From: Flavobacteriales bacterium
GTDB taxonomy: Bacteria; Bacteroidota; Bacteroidia; Flavobacteriales_F; PHOS-HE28
NCBI GenBank assembly: GCA_016705545.1
Contig: JADIYA010000006.1
Span: forward strand, 248,001 to 312,000
Direction of reading: 5' to 3'
Length of the DNA stretch: 64,000 nt
Part shown: positions 1 through 8,266 of the stretch, piece after piece
Numbering within the stretch: position 1 is the first letter of the stretch
How the letters are laid out: each line of letters opens with the position of its first letter
Translations under genes and position numbers: made by a program
Notes under the pieces: model-generated
What the model was told of the DNA's origin: nothing
The model's input: the letters and a program-made list of their open reading frames with translations, nothing else
Database searches by the model: none

Positions 1-1837
1 CGTTCCGCGAGGAGAAGTTGCCATTGCCCCAGCTGGTGAAGCTCTTGCGGCGGATCGGCTATGGCCCGCAGCTCACCGCCGGCAAGGACACCGGCCGCGC
101 CGACCAGGTGCCGCGCATGCTCTACATCCGGCTGGGCGTGGCGGGCTTCATCTTCGGCAATACCATGCTGTTCAGCTTCCCGGAATACCTGGGTGCTGAT
201 GGCGAAGCCCAACTGCGTGTCGGCTTTCAATGGCTGTCGGCACTGTTCTCGGTGCCCGTCGTCCTTTTCCTCAGCACCGACTACTTCCGAGCGGCTTGGG
301 CAGGCCTGCGAAGCAAGCAGGTGAACATCGATCAGCCCATCGCCCTGGGCATCATGGCGTTGTGGTTCAGGAGCCTCCATGACGTGATTACCGGCGCCGG
401 CCCTGGCTACTTCGACTCGCTGGGGTAAGGGACCAAGAACTGGTGCCCGTGGATGCCGTACTACGCGAAGGCACCGGACACATCGACAACAGCTTCATCA
501 CCGGCGAACCGCTGCCTGTGCGCAAACAAGCGGGCGACACCATCAAGGCCGGTGGCCGACAGCGCGGCGCTGCTATTGAATTGGAAGTGCTGCGCTCCTT
601 CGCCGATAGCCGGTTGAAGCGCCTATGGGCCGAGCAGAGCGGTGGTCAAGAACGCCCGGCCATGCCGCGCCTGATCGATCAAGTGGCGCGGCGCTTCACA
701 CTGGCGGTGCTGCTCATCGCGCTGGGCGCGGGCCTTTATTGGTGGGGCAAGGATGCCCGCATGATCTGGCCAGTGGTCACAGCTGTGCTTATCGTGGCCT
801 GCCCTTGCGCGCTGGCATTGAGCATGCCCTTCGCTTACGGACATACCATTCGGCTGCTCGGTAAGCGCGGCCTGTTCCTGCGGGATGCGGAAGTGGTTGA
901 GCGCATGGCCCACGTGGATGCGGTGCTCTTCGACAAGACCGGAACGCTCACCGAACGTGAGGCGCACCAGGTCGATTGGCATGGCATCAAGCTCTCCCGT
1001 GAGGATGAACAACGCATCGCAGCGCTGGCCAGGAACAGTGCGCACCCACTGAGCGCGGTCCTAGCAGGAAAACTGAAGAAGTCGTTGAAGCCCGATCAGG
1101 ATCATCTCGCTCCGCGCGCGATGACAGAGGTAATGGAACAGATTGGCCAAGGCATCATGGGCGAAGTGGCTGGCCTGCCGATCCGAATCGGTTCGGCGGA
1201 CTTCACGGGCGGTGAAGCAGCGGTGCGTTCCGCTGGCGAGGCCCATGTGCACGTCTCCTTCGGTGGCGTGCATCGCGGGCATTTCGCCATCCGGAAGCAG
1301 GCCCGCTCGGGCATCGTGGAAGCGGTGAGACGCTTGGGGGCATCGCTGCGTGTGGGCCTCATCACCGGCGACCATCAGGTGGACCCCGACCTCGCCGAGG
1401 TGTTCCCGATCGGAAGCATCCGCATGCGGTGCGCACCTGACGAGAAGAGCGAAGCAGTTAAAGGACTGCAGCGCGATGGCCGCCGCGTGCTCATGGTGGG
1501 CGATGGCCTCAACGATGCCGGAGCATTGGCTCAAGCCGATGTGGGTGTCACTGTGACAGAGACCACCGCGGCCCTCACCCCTGCCAGCGATGCGATCATG
1601 GATGCCGACAGCCTGCAACAGCTCCCCCATTTCTTGCGGATGACACGACGCGCCCGGCGCATCGTGCTCGCCAGCCTGTGCATCTCCCTGCTGTACAACA
1701 TCACTGGCGTGTCCATCGCGGTGGCTGGCCACATGACCCCGCTCTTCGCTGCCATCCTGATGCCGCTGAGCAGCGTGAGCGTGGTGGGCTTCGTGACAGT
1801 GGCCACGATGATCGCCGCGCGCAACGCACACCAGTAA
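1..1837 (+). pseudogene. ccoI: CcoI/FixI-type copper-translocating P-type ATPase, 5'-partial, with internal deletion and frameshift
   Basis: Two reading frames cover one P1B-type ATPase. The open frame continues in from the window edge and ends in a stop at 426-428. The second frame carries VRDQELVPVDAV from about 425 onward. Visible motifs are the actuator TGE (SFITGEP), the metal-binding ACPCALAL, the phosphorylation motif DKTGT and the hinge GDGLND, followed by two C-terminal membrane segments. CcoI exports copper for cbb3 oxidase assembly and the cco genes lie at 36.6 kb. Compared with the family, the stretch from the membrane helix after GPGYFDSL to the start of the actuator domain (tens of residues) is missing, and the frame changes at the same point. 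As written the product cannot work. This could be a real deletion or an assembly collapse. Confidence 0.85.
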
Positions 1838-1853
1838 GGACCATCTTTCGTGC

Positions 1854-2135
1854 ATGCCCTCCTGGATCAATGAGTCGTCAGGCTCTTTCACGCTCACCTT
1901 GCACGTGCAACCCGGTGCCAAACGCACCGAAGTAGCAGGTACGCACGGCGATGCACTCAAGATCCGGCTCGCCGCACCACCGGTTGATGGCAAGGCGAAC
2001 GAGGCCCTCCTCTCCTACCTGGCCGCGCAGTTCGGTGTTTCAAGACGGCAAGTTGATTTGGTGAGCGGGCACGCCAGCAGACGGAAGATCGTGCGGGTGA
2101 TGGGCGCCAAGCTCCGACCAGAAAAGGAGTGGTGA
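1854..2135 (+). CDS. DUF167/YggU family protein
   Basis: A 93-residue protein with the DUF167 pattern: a beta strand ending in VQPGAKR near residue 20, then IRLAAPPVDGKANEALL (about 43-59) and a C-terminal SGHASRRKIVRV. Family members are small cytosolic proteins of unknown function. It follows the ATPase after 16 bp and converges on the Crp/Fnr gene, whose stop lies 3 bp beyond its own stop. ATG at 1854 gives the full family length. Confidence 0.85.
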   Translation: MPSWINESSGSFTLTLHVQPGAKRTEVAGTHGDALKIRLAAPPVDGKANEALLSYLAAQFGVSRRQVDLVSGHASRRKIVRVMGAKLRPEKEW

Positions 2136-2138
2136 ACC

Positions 2139-2849
2139 TCAAGGCTCTTTCAGCACAGCCTGCAATCCGCTCAGGTCAACGATGCGCAATTCTGGCCCTA
2201 CGGTCTTCAGGAGCTTCTTGCGCTGCAAGGCACTGAGGGCCCTGATAGTGGCCTCGTTACTGGCACCGGCATAATCCGCGAGGTCCTGGCGCGACGGTGT
2301 GAATGCCAACAAGTCGCCCTCATCCTTATCGAAACCGAAACATCGATGCGCAGCAAGAATAGCCTTCGCCACACGCCGTTCCACGCCAAGATTCAGCAGG
2401 CTCTTGCTTTGTTCCTCTGAGCGCCTCAATTCCTCGGCGAAGAAGAGCATGAAGTAAAATGCGAACGACGCATTCGCCTTCAGCGTGCTCAGGAAGACCG
2501 GCATTGGGATGCAATCCACCTCGGTATGAACCAGAGCTTCCGCCGAGACCGTGTAGGTGAAATCACCGCCGATGCCCCGATGGCCGAGCACCTGTCCATC
2601 GCGTGCGAATCGCAGGATGCGGGATGCACCAGGCTCGAATGTGCTGAACACCTTGGCCTTTCCGCGACGCACGATGAAGAGCGAGTCAGCGGAGTCGCCT
2701 TCACGGAAGATCAATTCGCCGGCTTCAAACGCATGCAGCGTCATCTTTTCCGCGACCAGGGCTTGCCACTCCGGGCTGCAATGCCGGCGCAGCATCTCCG
2801 CAAGCGTTTCTGGGACCCTGAAGGGCTCAATGGTCGAGACCTCTTTCAT
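2139..2849 (-). CDS. Crp/Fnr family transcriptional regulator (first of three)
   Basis: 236 residues: an N-terminal cyclic-nucleotide-binding-like beta barrel (about 35-140, with GELIFREGD and GQVLGHRGIGG) and a C-terminal winged helix whose recognition helix reads SNEATIRAL. The E-xxx-R pair there is the one with which Fnr reads TGA half-sites. No N-terminal Fnr-type cysteine cluster is present; a single HCS occurs near residue 23. Its ATG overlaps the stop of the Rrf2 gene by 4 bp (ATGA), so the two are translationally coupled. Position beside nos suggests a DNR/NnrR-like role, which is inference. It resembles the protein at 26982-27674 through much of its length. Confidence 0.9.
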   Translation of the reverse strand: MKEVSTIEPFRVPETLAEMLRRHCSPEWQALVAEKMTLHAFEAGELIFREGDSADSLFIVRRGKAKVFSTFEPGASRILRFARDGQVLGHRGIGGDFTYTVSAEALVHTEVDCIPMPVFLSTLKANASFAFYFMLFFAEELRRSEEQSKSLLNLGVERRVAKAILAAHRCFGFDKDEGDLLAFTPSRQDLADYAGASNEATIRALSALQRKKLLKTVGPELRIVDLSGLQAVLKEP

Positions 2850-3286
2850 CCCTTGATGTTGAACGAGCCTGCTTCAGCACCCAGTCGTTCCACGAGCTCA
2901 CCGATCGTGGTATTCGAGAGCATCTCGCGCAGCCCGGCTCGTACCGCACTGAACTGGTCGTGGACCGGGCATGGTTTTCTGCCGCTGCATTGCGGCAGGC
3001 CAAGGGCGCAACGCGTGAATACGCTATCGCCATCCATGCATCGCACGATCGCTTCCAGGGTGAGGCTCCGTGCGCGCGATCCGGTGAGCGTGAATCCGCC
3101 GCCGGGGCCGCGCATCGAGGCGATCAGGCCACCATGAACCATCTGCTGCAGCACCTTGCCTGTGAAAGCCTCCGGCGCACCAATGCACTTGGCGACATCT
3201 TTTACCGTTGCGCGTTCATCGCGAGCAGTGGCGCGCGCGATGTGCAAAGCTCCACGTATGGCGTACTCACAGGCTTTCGAGAACAT
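2846..3286 (-). CDS. Rrf2 family (NsrR/IscR-like) transcriptional repressor
   Basis: 146 residues when started at the ATG in front of FSKACEYAIRGALHIA, the classic Rrf2 helix-turn-helix opening; the open frame extends 11 codons further upstream without family support. Cysteines in CALGLPQCSGRKPCP (about 95-109) match the [2Fe-2S] or [4Fe-4S] ligand pattern of NsrR/IscR-type members, so an NO- or Fe-S-responsive repressor is likely. It sits 29 bp after the 12-TM membrane protein gene and overlaps the downstream Crp/Fnr gene, giving a three-gene operon divergent from nos. It is a candidate reader of the CGGA-N8-TCCG dyads described elsewhere in this list; that link is inference. Confidence 0.88.
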   Translation of the reverse strand: MFSKACEYAIRGALHIARATARDERATVKDVAKCIGAPEAFTGKVLQQMVHGGLIASMRGPGGGFTLTGSRARSLTLEAIVRCMDGDSVFTRCALGLPQCSGRKPCPVHDQFSAVRAGLREMLSNTTIGELVERLGAEAGSFNIKG

Positions 3287-3315
3287 GATCGTTGTGCGCG
3301 AATGTACCGATGCGA

Positions 3316-4536
3316 TCAATCGGGCTCCGTGTGCTTCGTCATGTTAAGCGCTCGCCTATGCAGAAGCAGCAAGGCCACGCCGGTTGGCATCATGGCCGAG
3401 GCGATGAAGAGGTGCCAATAGTGGCCGGGAATCATGCCCCAACCTGCGTAGAAGAAGGTGCCCTGGGTAAAGAGCAGCAGTTCTGTGGTGATGATCCCGG
3501 CCATCAACAAGCCCATGCCTGTGCGAGCTGCCGGATTCGATGGTGCGCACCAGCCATAGGTGACGGCATAAGCGAGCAGCAAGGTGGTCATGGTGCCTAA
3601 AGTGTTCATGTGGATGAATCCCATGACCAAGTGGCGCACGGTGAGCGACATGACCGCGACGGCGGGAACAGCTACGGCGGCCTGCACCAGCACCTTCAAG
3701 GCCATGCTCACCAATGCAATGCCGATGAGCACGCGCGCCCATGGCGTGAAGCGCGCATAGGCTTGGTCCCGAAAGCGCTGGAGCAGGCGTAGCGTGCGGA
3801 TGGCCGCCCACGCTTGCATGGCCACCGCAACGGATACCGTCGCGAACACGGCGGGATGCGGTTCGCTCCAAGCGATGGCCAGCGCGTAGGTGAGTATTGC
3901 AGCGAGCACCCACAGCGCGACCGTGAACCGGTCGATGCGCAATTGGAAGCCATTGCGCTCAGCCCACCGCGCTCCAATGGCCATGGCTGCGAACCAGAAC
4001 CACCCATTAAACTGGAAATGCAGGAAGAACTGCACGGCCCAGTAATAGATCTCCTTACCCTGATTGCCGGTGGCGATGATCGCCGGCAAGGCCCAAGTGC
4101 CCAAAGTGCTGATTACAAAGAAGGCCAGGGACCAGCGCGTCAAACGCCCGCTGCCTTCCGCCGGCCAGTTGCGCGAAACGCGCCAGAGCATGTAGAGCAA
4201 CGGGTAGGCCAGGAGCAAATGCGCTGATGAGGCCGCTATGGAGACCGCGCCGTATCCCTGTATGGGAAAGGAGACAAGCATGACGATGACAGTGACTTGG
4301 AGCCCGACCAGTAGCCAACGCAAGCGCTTGGTCAGTGCCCCGGTACCGCCATCGTGCAGCAGGCATAGCGCCACGCCGATGAAAAGCCAGCCGAGAAGGG
4401 CCACGTGCGAATGGGCGTGCAGGAATGGGCGGAATCGAACGAACGGGATCTCCCAGATGTACATCGCCCGGAGCAATGCTCCGATCGTGGCTGCAAAGAG
4501 CAGGTTGATCAAGGCGATACGGAACCAGTGGCGCAT
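3316..4536 (-). CDS. Polytopic membrane protein related to heme-copper oxidase subunit I, function unknown
   Basis: About 406 residues with roughly 12 hydrophobic segments. Histidine-bearing helices include FLHAHSHVALLGW near residue 40, FFLHFQFNGWFWF, VRHLVMGFIHMNTLG and GHYWHLF. HAH at the start of a long helix followed by GW recalls distant members of the oxidase/NO-reductase subunit I superfamily, but I see no complete set of CuB and heme ligands, so it may be a heme-binding NO-related protein rather than an oxidase. Start chosen at MRHWFRIALIN; the frame extends 16 codons upstream into the promoter. It heads an operon with the Rrf2 and Crp/Fnr genes and is divergent from nos, sharing the dyad at 4578-4591. 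Confidence 0.65.
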   Translation of the reverse strand: MRHWFRIALINLLFAATIGALLRAMYIWEIPFVRFRPFLHAHSHVALLGWLFIGVALCLLHDGGTGALTKRLRWLLVGLQVTVIVMLVSFPIQGYGAVSIAASSAHLLLAYPLLYMLWRVSRNWPAEGSGRLTRWSLAFFVISTLGTWALPAIIATGNQGKEIYYWAVQFFLHFQFNGWFWFAAMAIGARWAERNGFQLRIDRFTVALWVLAAILTYALAIAWSEPHPAVFATVSVAVAMQAWAAIRTLRLLQRFRDQAYARFTPWARVLIGIALVSMALKVLVQAAVAVPAVAVMSLTVRHLVMGFIHMNTLGTMTTLLLAYAVTYGWCAPSNPAARTGMGLLMAGIITTELLLFTQGTFFYAGWGMIPGHYWHLFIASAMMPTGVALLLLHRRALNMTKHTEPD

Positions 4537-4577
4537 GTGGCAGGAATCGCAGCGAACGGAATGAATCAACCGTTCGG

Positions 4578-4621
4578 ATGACAAACGTCATATATCGGAT
4601 TGACTGGTCCGATGATTTTTG
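4578..4621 (+). promoter_or_regulatory. Site A: Fnr-type dyad plus CGGA-N8-TCCG dyad and -7 element before the nos operon
   Basis: ATGAC-AAAC-GTCAT at 4578-4591 is a perfect dyad. CGGA-N8-TCCG follows at 4596-4611 (arms extend to ATCGGA/TCCGAT), and a -7-like GATTTTTG lies at 4614-4621. The distance from dyad to -7 is 22 nt, placing the dyad near -41. The site also lies upstream of the divergent 12-TM/rrf2/crp operon, for which the -7 element is poor. Confidence 0.7.
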
Positions 4622-4650
4622 TCACGCGCAACAGACAAGAGCGCCTACCC

Positions 4651-5117
4651 ATGAGACTGCTGAAGACCTCCCTCGCGAAAGTGACCCTTTTTGCCGGCTT
4701 TGCTGCAATAACTGCTTGCGGTGGCGGCACCGCATCGACACCTCCTGGCGCGGGTGGCCTCCAGGTGCTGCAGCCGCTTCTGAGGAAGCTGCCCCAGCCG
4801 GATTGATCACTGCAGCCGAGATCACCCTAGGCGAAATTGATCAAGCCATGGTGGAGAAGGGAAAAGCCACCTACGATGTGAAGTGCCAAGCCTGCCACAG
4901 CACTGGCCCGAACCGCGTGGTGGGGCCCGGCTGGAAAGGCGTGACCGAGCGTCGTAAGCCGGAATGGATCATGAACATGATGCTCAACATCGATGTGATG
5001 CTCGAGACCGATCCCGAAGCCCAAAAGGGACTTGAAGAGTGCCTCGTACGCATGCCCAACCAAGGCCTGAGCAAGGACCAGGGCCGCGAGGTGCTTGAGT
5101 TCATGCGGACTCTCTGA
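4651..5117 (+). CDS. Lipoprotein cytochrome c (nos-operon electron carrier), frameshifted in this sequence
   Basis: The N-terminus from 4651 is a lipoprotein signal (MRLLKTSLAK, hydrophobic core, lipobox ITAC). From about 4760 the reading continues one base out of frame as an Ala/Glu-rich linker, then a single c-type heme motif CQACH (about residue 81) with MPNQGL as likely distal Met. The product would be about 155 residues. Small c-type cytochromes of this kind precede or follow nosZ in clade II clusters and are thought to pass electrons to N2O reductase. A one-base deletion between 4741 and 4775 explains the break, in line with the other frameshifts of the window. The nosZ start follows 40 bp downstream. 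Confidence 0.8.
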
Positions 5118-5157
5118 AGCCTCCCCCCGCCCACCAACAAACCACAACCAATCAATC

Positions 5158-7155
5158 ATGAAACGACCGCTTCTTCTAACCGGCACCGCTTCAGGCGTCA
5201 TCGCCTGCGCCTTCGTGCTGTTGAACAGCCTGCCCGGCTGCCGCCCATCGGGCACCACCAAGAGCGTGGTTACCGGTGATGCCGCTTCGAAAGTGTACGT
5301 GAAGCCCGGAACGCACGATGAGTTCTACAATCTGGTGAGCGGCGGATTCAGCGGCCAGCTCGCGGTCTATGGATTGCCCAGTGGGCGCCTGCTGCGCGAG
5401 GTCCCCGTATTCAGCGTGGATCCCGAGACCGGATATGGCTACAGCGAAGAGACCAAGGGCATGCTCACCACCAGCCATGGGTTCATTCCTTGGGACGACA
5501 GCCACCACCCGGAGCTGTCGCAAACCGATGGCATCCCGGATGGCAAGTGGTGCTTCATCAACGGAAATAACACGCCTCGAATCGCACTGATCGACCTCGG
5601 CACCTTCCGTACAAACAGCATCATCGAGATCCCCAACAGTGCGGGTAACCACAGTTCCCCTTTCACTACGGGCAACAGCGAGTACGTGGTGGCCGGCACC
5701 CGATTCAGCGTGCCCATGGGCGATGACGCTTCGCGCGATGTGCCCATCAAGACCTACAAGGAGAACTTCAAGGGCAACGTGAGCTTCATCCATCCGGAAC
5801 CGGAGACGGGCAAGATGTCCATCGCCTTCCAGGTGATCACACCGGGGATGAACTTCGACCTGTCGCACACCGGCAAGGGCGTGAGCGAGGGCTGGTTCTT
5901 CTTCAGCTGCTACAACACGGAGCAGGCGTACAGCCTGTTGGAGGTGAATGCCAGCCAGCGCGACAAGGACTTCATCATGGCCGTGAATTGGAAGCTGGCC
6001 GAACAACTCGCCAAGGACGGCAAGGGCAAGCGCGTACCCGGCAAGCACCACAGCAACTGGTGGAACGAGAAGACCCATAGTTCGGAAACGACCGTGTATG
6101 AGGACGTGCTGCAACTTGATCCCAAGGATCATCCCGGACTGGTCTATTTCATGCCCTGTCCGAAGAGCCCGCACGGCTGCGATGTGGACCCCACCGGCAA
6201 GTACATCGTGGGAAGCGGCAAACTGGCCGCGCTGATCCCGGTGTTCAGTTTCGAGAAGATCCAGAAGGCCATTGCGGGCAACGAGGTCGAAGGCGACTTC
6301 GCCGGCATCCCGGTACTGAAGTATGAAAGCGTGCTGCATGGCGAGGTGAAGAAACCTGGACTCGGGCCCCTGCACACTGAGTTCGATGCCAACGGCAACG
6401 CCTACACCAGTTTCTTCGTGAGCAGCGAGATCGTGAAGTGGAACGTGGAGAAGCTGGAGGTGGTGGACCGCGTGCCCACTTATTACAGCATCGGCCATCT
6501 GTGCGTGCCTGGAGGCGACAGCAAGAAGCCTTGGGGCAAGTACGTGATCGCCTACAACAAGATCACCAAGGACCGCTACCTCCCCACCGGCCCTGAGCTC
6601 ACGCAGAGCGCGCAGCTCTACAGCATCGATGGGGATAAAATGGAGCTGCTGCTTGATTTCCCCACCACCGGTGAGCCGCACTATGCCCAGGCCATCCCTG
6701 CCGAATTGGTGAAGCCGCGTGAAGTGAAGTTCTTCAAGATTGAGGAGAACGAGCATCCCTTCGCTGCCAAGGGTGAGAAGGACACCAAGATCGAACGCCG
6801 TGGAAAAGAGGTGCATGTTTGGATGACCACCATCCGTTCGCACTTCGCGCCTGACAACATCGAGGGTGTCAAGCTGGGCGATGAGGTGTACTTCCACATC
6901 ACCAACTTGGAGCAGGACTGGGACGTACCGCACGGCTTCGCCATAAAGGGGGCTGCCAACGCTGAGCTCCTGTTGATGCCCGGCGAGACACAGACCCTGA
7001 AATGGGTGCCCACACGAGTTGGAGTGACACCGATGTACTGCACGGACTTCTGCTCCGCGCTGCATCAAGAGATGCAGGGCTACGTGCGCGTTTCACCTGC
7101 CAATAGCAATGTGCCCTTGACCGCTCTCACGGTTTCCGTGGACGCAGAACTCTAG
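5158..7155 (+). CDS. nosZ: Nitrous-oxide reductase, clade II (Sec-dependent)
   Basis: 665 residues. The signal sequence is Sec-type with no twin arginine and ends in a possible lipobox LPGC, as in clade II enzymes. The seven-bladed propeller carries the CuZ histidines, including DSHHPE near residue 113 and PHGCDVDPTGKY. The C-terminal cupredoxin domain has the CuA ligands CTDFCSALHQEM near residues 626-637. It reduces N2O to N2 in the periplasm, fed by cytochrome c. ATG at 5158 is the only start that leaves a signal peptide. Gene order (cytochrome c, nosZ, membrane protein, nosL, nosD, nosF, nosY) is typical for Bacteroidota. Intact, with no missing ligand seen. Confidence 0.97.
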   Translation: MKRPLLLTGTASGVIACAFVLLNSLPGCRPSGTTKSVVTGDAASKVYVKPGTHDEFYNLVSGGFSGQLAVYGLPSGRLLREVPVFSVDPETGYGYSEETKGMLTTSHGFIPWDDSHHPELSQTDGIPDGKWCFINGNNTPRIALIDLGTFRTNSIIEIPNSAGNHSSPFTTGNSEYVVAGTRFSVPMGDDASRDVPIKTYKENFKGNVSFIHPEPETGKMSIAFQVITPGMNFDLSHTGKGVSEGWFFFSCYNTEQAYSLLEVNASQRDKDFIMAVNWKLAEQLAKDGKGKRVPGKHHSNWWNEKTHSSETTVYEDVLQLDPKDHPGLVYFMPCPKSPHGCDVDPTGKYIVGSGKLAALIPVFSFEKIQKAIAGNEVEGDFAGIPVLKYESVLHGEVKKPGLGPLHTEFDANGNAYTSFFVSSEIVKWNVEKLEVVDRVPTYYSIGHLCVPGGDSKKPWGKYVIAYNKITKDRYLPTGPELTQSAQLYSIDGDKMELLLDFPTTGEPHYAQAIPAELVKPREVKFFKIEENEHPFAAKGEKDTKIERRGKEVHVWMTTIRSHFAPDNIEGVKLGDEVYFHITNLEQDWDVPHGFAIKGAANAELLLMPGETQTLKWVPTRVGVTPMYCTDFCSALHQEMQGYVRVSPANSNVPLTALTVSVDAEL

Positions 7156-7181
7156 GACCGACTCACATCACCCGACAGTGA

Positions 7182-7211
7182 CCACGGCCCCGGTTCATGC
7201 CGGGGCCGTGG
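7182..7211 (+). terminator. Strong GC hairpin between nosZ and the accessory nos genes
   Basis: A perfect 12-bp stem CCACGGCCCCGG / CCGGGGCCGTGG with a 6-nt loop starts 27 bp after the nosZ stop. There is no T-run after it, so it may be a partial terminator or an RNA-stabilising 3' end that lets nosZ be made in excess over the assembly genes. Confidence 0.6.
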
Positions 7212-7245
7212 CCCTGAAAGGACAGATCTCATCGACAAGAACACC

Positions 7246-7815
7246 ATGAAGCCCATCTCCCGCATCATGATCGCCGTGGCGGCGCTGAGCCTCCTCGTGC
7301 TGCTCTTCGTGCCCATCTGGCGAATCGACCTCCAAGCCCCCCAATATCCGGAGGGGCTCTACCTGCAGATCTTCGCCGATCGCTTCGCAGGCGATGTGGA
7401 GAAGATCAACGGCCTTAACCACTACATCGGGATGGGGCATATCCACGATGATATGTTCCCTGAGTTCGCGGTGCTCCCCAAATTGCTGATGGCGCTGGCT
7501 GCTCTTGGCGTCCTGGCCGCGCTCTGGGGCAAGCGGTGGGCCCTGTTCATGGGCCTGGTCACGCTTTCGCTCTTCGGCTTGTGGGCGCTTTGGGACATGT
7601 ACCGCTGGGGCTACGAGTACGGTCACAACCTCGATCCACGAGCCGCTATCAAGGTGGAGGACATGACCTATCAGCCGCCGCTCATCGGCCACAAGCAATT
7701 GCTGAACTTCGATGCTTGGTCAACCCCCGATATCGGTGGCTGGGTGCTCTTCGGTGTGATGGCGCTGCTGATCGGCGTGTATATCATGGAGATCCGTTTC
7801 AACCCTCACAAGTGA
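7246..7815 (+). CDS. nos-cluster integral membrane protein (NosB-like position)
   Basis: 189 residues: an N-terminal membrane helix (about 7-24), a periplasmic stretch with conserved-looking GLNHYIGMGHIHDDMFPE, two adjacent helices (about 83-125) with WDMYRWGYEYGHNLDP after them, and a C-terminal helix ending IMEIRFNP. Proteins of this type lie between nosZ and nosL in clade II clusters; a membrane role in NosZ maturation is assumed but not established. The ATG follows the nosZ hairpin. Its stop TGA shares a base with the nosL start (TGATG), so nosL is coupled to it. Confidence 0.75.
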   Translation: MKPISRIMIAVAALSLLVLLFVPIWRIDLQAPQYPEGLYLQIFADRFAGDVEKINGLNHYIGMGHIHDDMFPEFAVLPKLLMALAALGVLAALWGKRWALFMGLVTLSLFGLWALWDMYRWGYEYGHNLDPRAAIKVEDMTYQPPLIGHKQLLNFDAWSTPDIGGWVLFGVMALLIGVYIMEIRFNPHK

Positions 7816-8258
7816 TGAAGGCCCGCAACATCCTGTTCGCCCTGCTGCTCATGCCCGCGCTCTGGTCGTGCGGCCAGCGGACGCCCACGATCGATTTCGG
7901 CAAGGCTGAATGCGCGCATTGCCGCATGAATGTGGTGGACCGTCAATTCGGTGCCGCATTGGTGACAGAGAAAGGCCGGCAGTACGTATTCGATGATGTT
8001 TCCTGCATGGTGCATTTCGTGGAGAAGGGCTCCGTTGCAGAGGACCAGGTGAAGGCCTGGTACATCTGTGATCATGCCGAACCCGGCAACTTGATCGATG
8101 CCACCACTGCGCACTATCTCCATGGCCCTGCATTCCGCAGTCCGATGCGCGGAGACGTGGCGGCCTTCTCGGATGAAGCCGCTCGGTCCGCTGCAGCATC
8201 CAAAGAGGGATCAACCACCATGGATTGGTCGAAGGTGCGCCAACAATTGTCTGAGTAA
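7815..8258 (+). CDS. nosL: NosL copper-chaperone lipoprotein
   Basis: 147 residues with lipoprotein signal (lipobox LWSC near residue 16), then the NosL signature ECAHCRMNVVDRQFGA around residues 35-50, where the cysteines and methionine bind Cu(I). NosL delivers copper for the NosZ CuZ site at the outer face of the inner membrane. The start at 7815 overlaps the preceding stop; the longer open frame upstream is not coding. nosD starts 8 bp downstream. Confidence 0.93.
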   Translation: MKARNILFALLLMPALWSCGQRTPTIDFGKAECAHCRMNVVDRQFGAALVTEKGRQYVFDDVSCMVHFVEKGSVAEDQVKAWYICDHAEPGNLIDATTAHYLHGPAFRSPMRGDVAAFSDEAARSAAASKEGSTTMDWSKVRQQLSE

Positions 8259-8266
8259 TCCAACCG

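Noticed and set aside
5191..7068. 625-codon open frame on the minus strand inside nosZ
   Set aside because: Mirror frame of a high-GC gene with strong codon bias; low-complexity His/Val/Leu-rich product and nosZ is certain.
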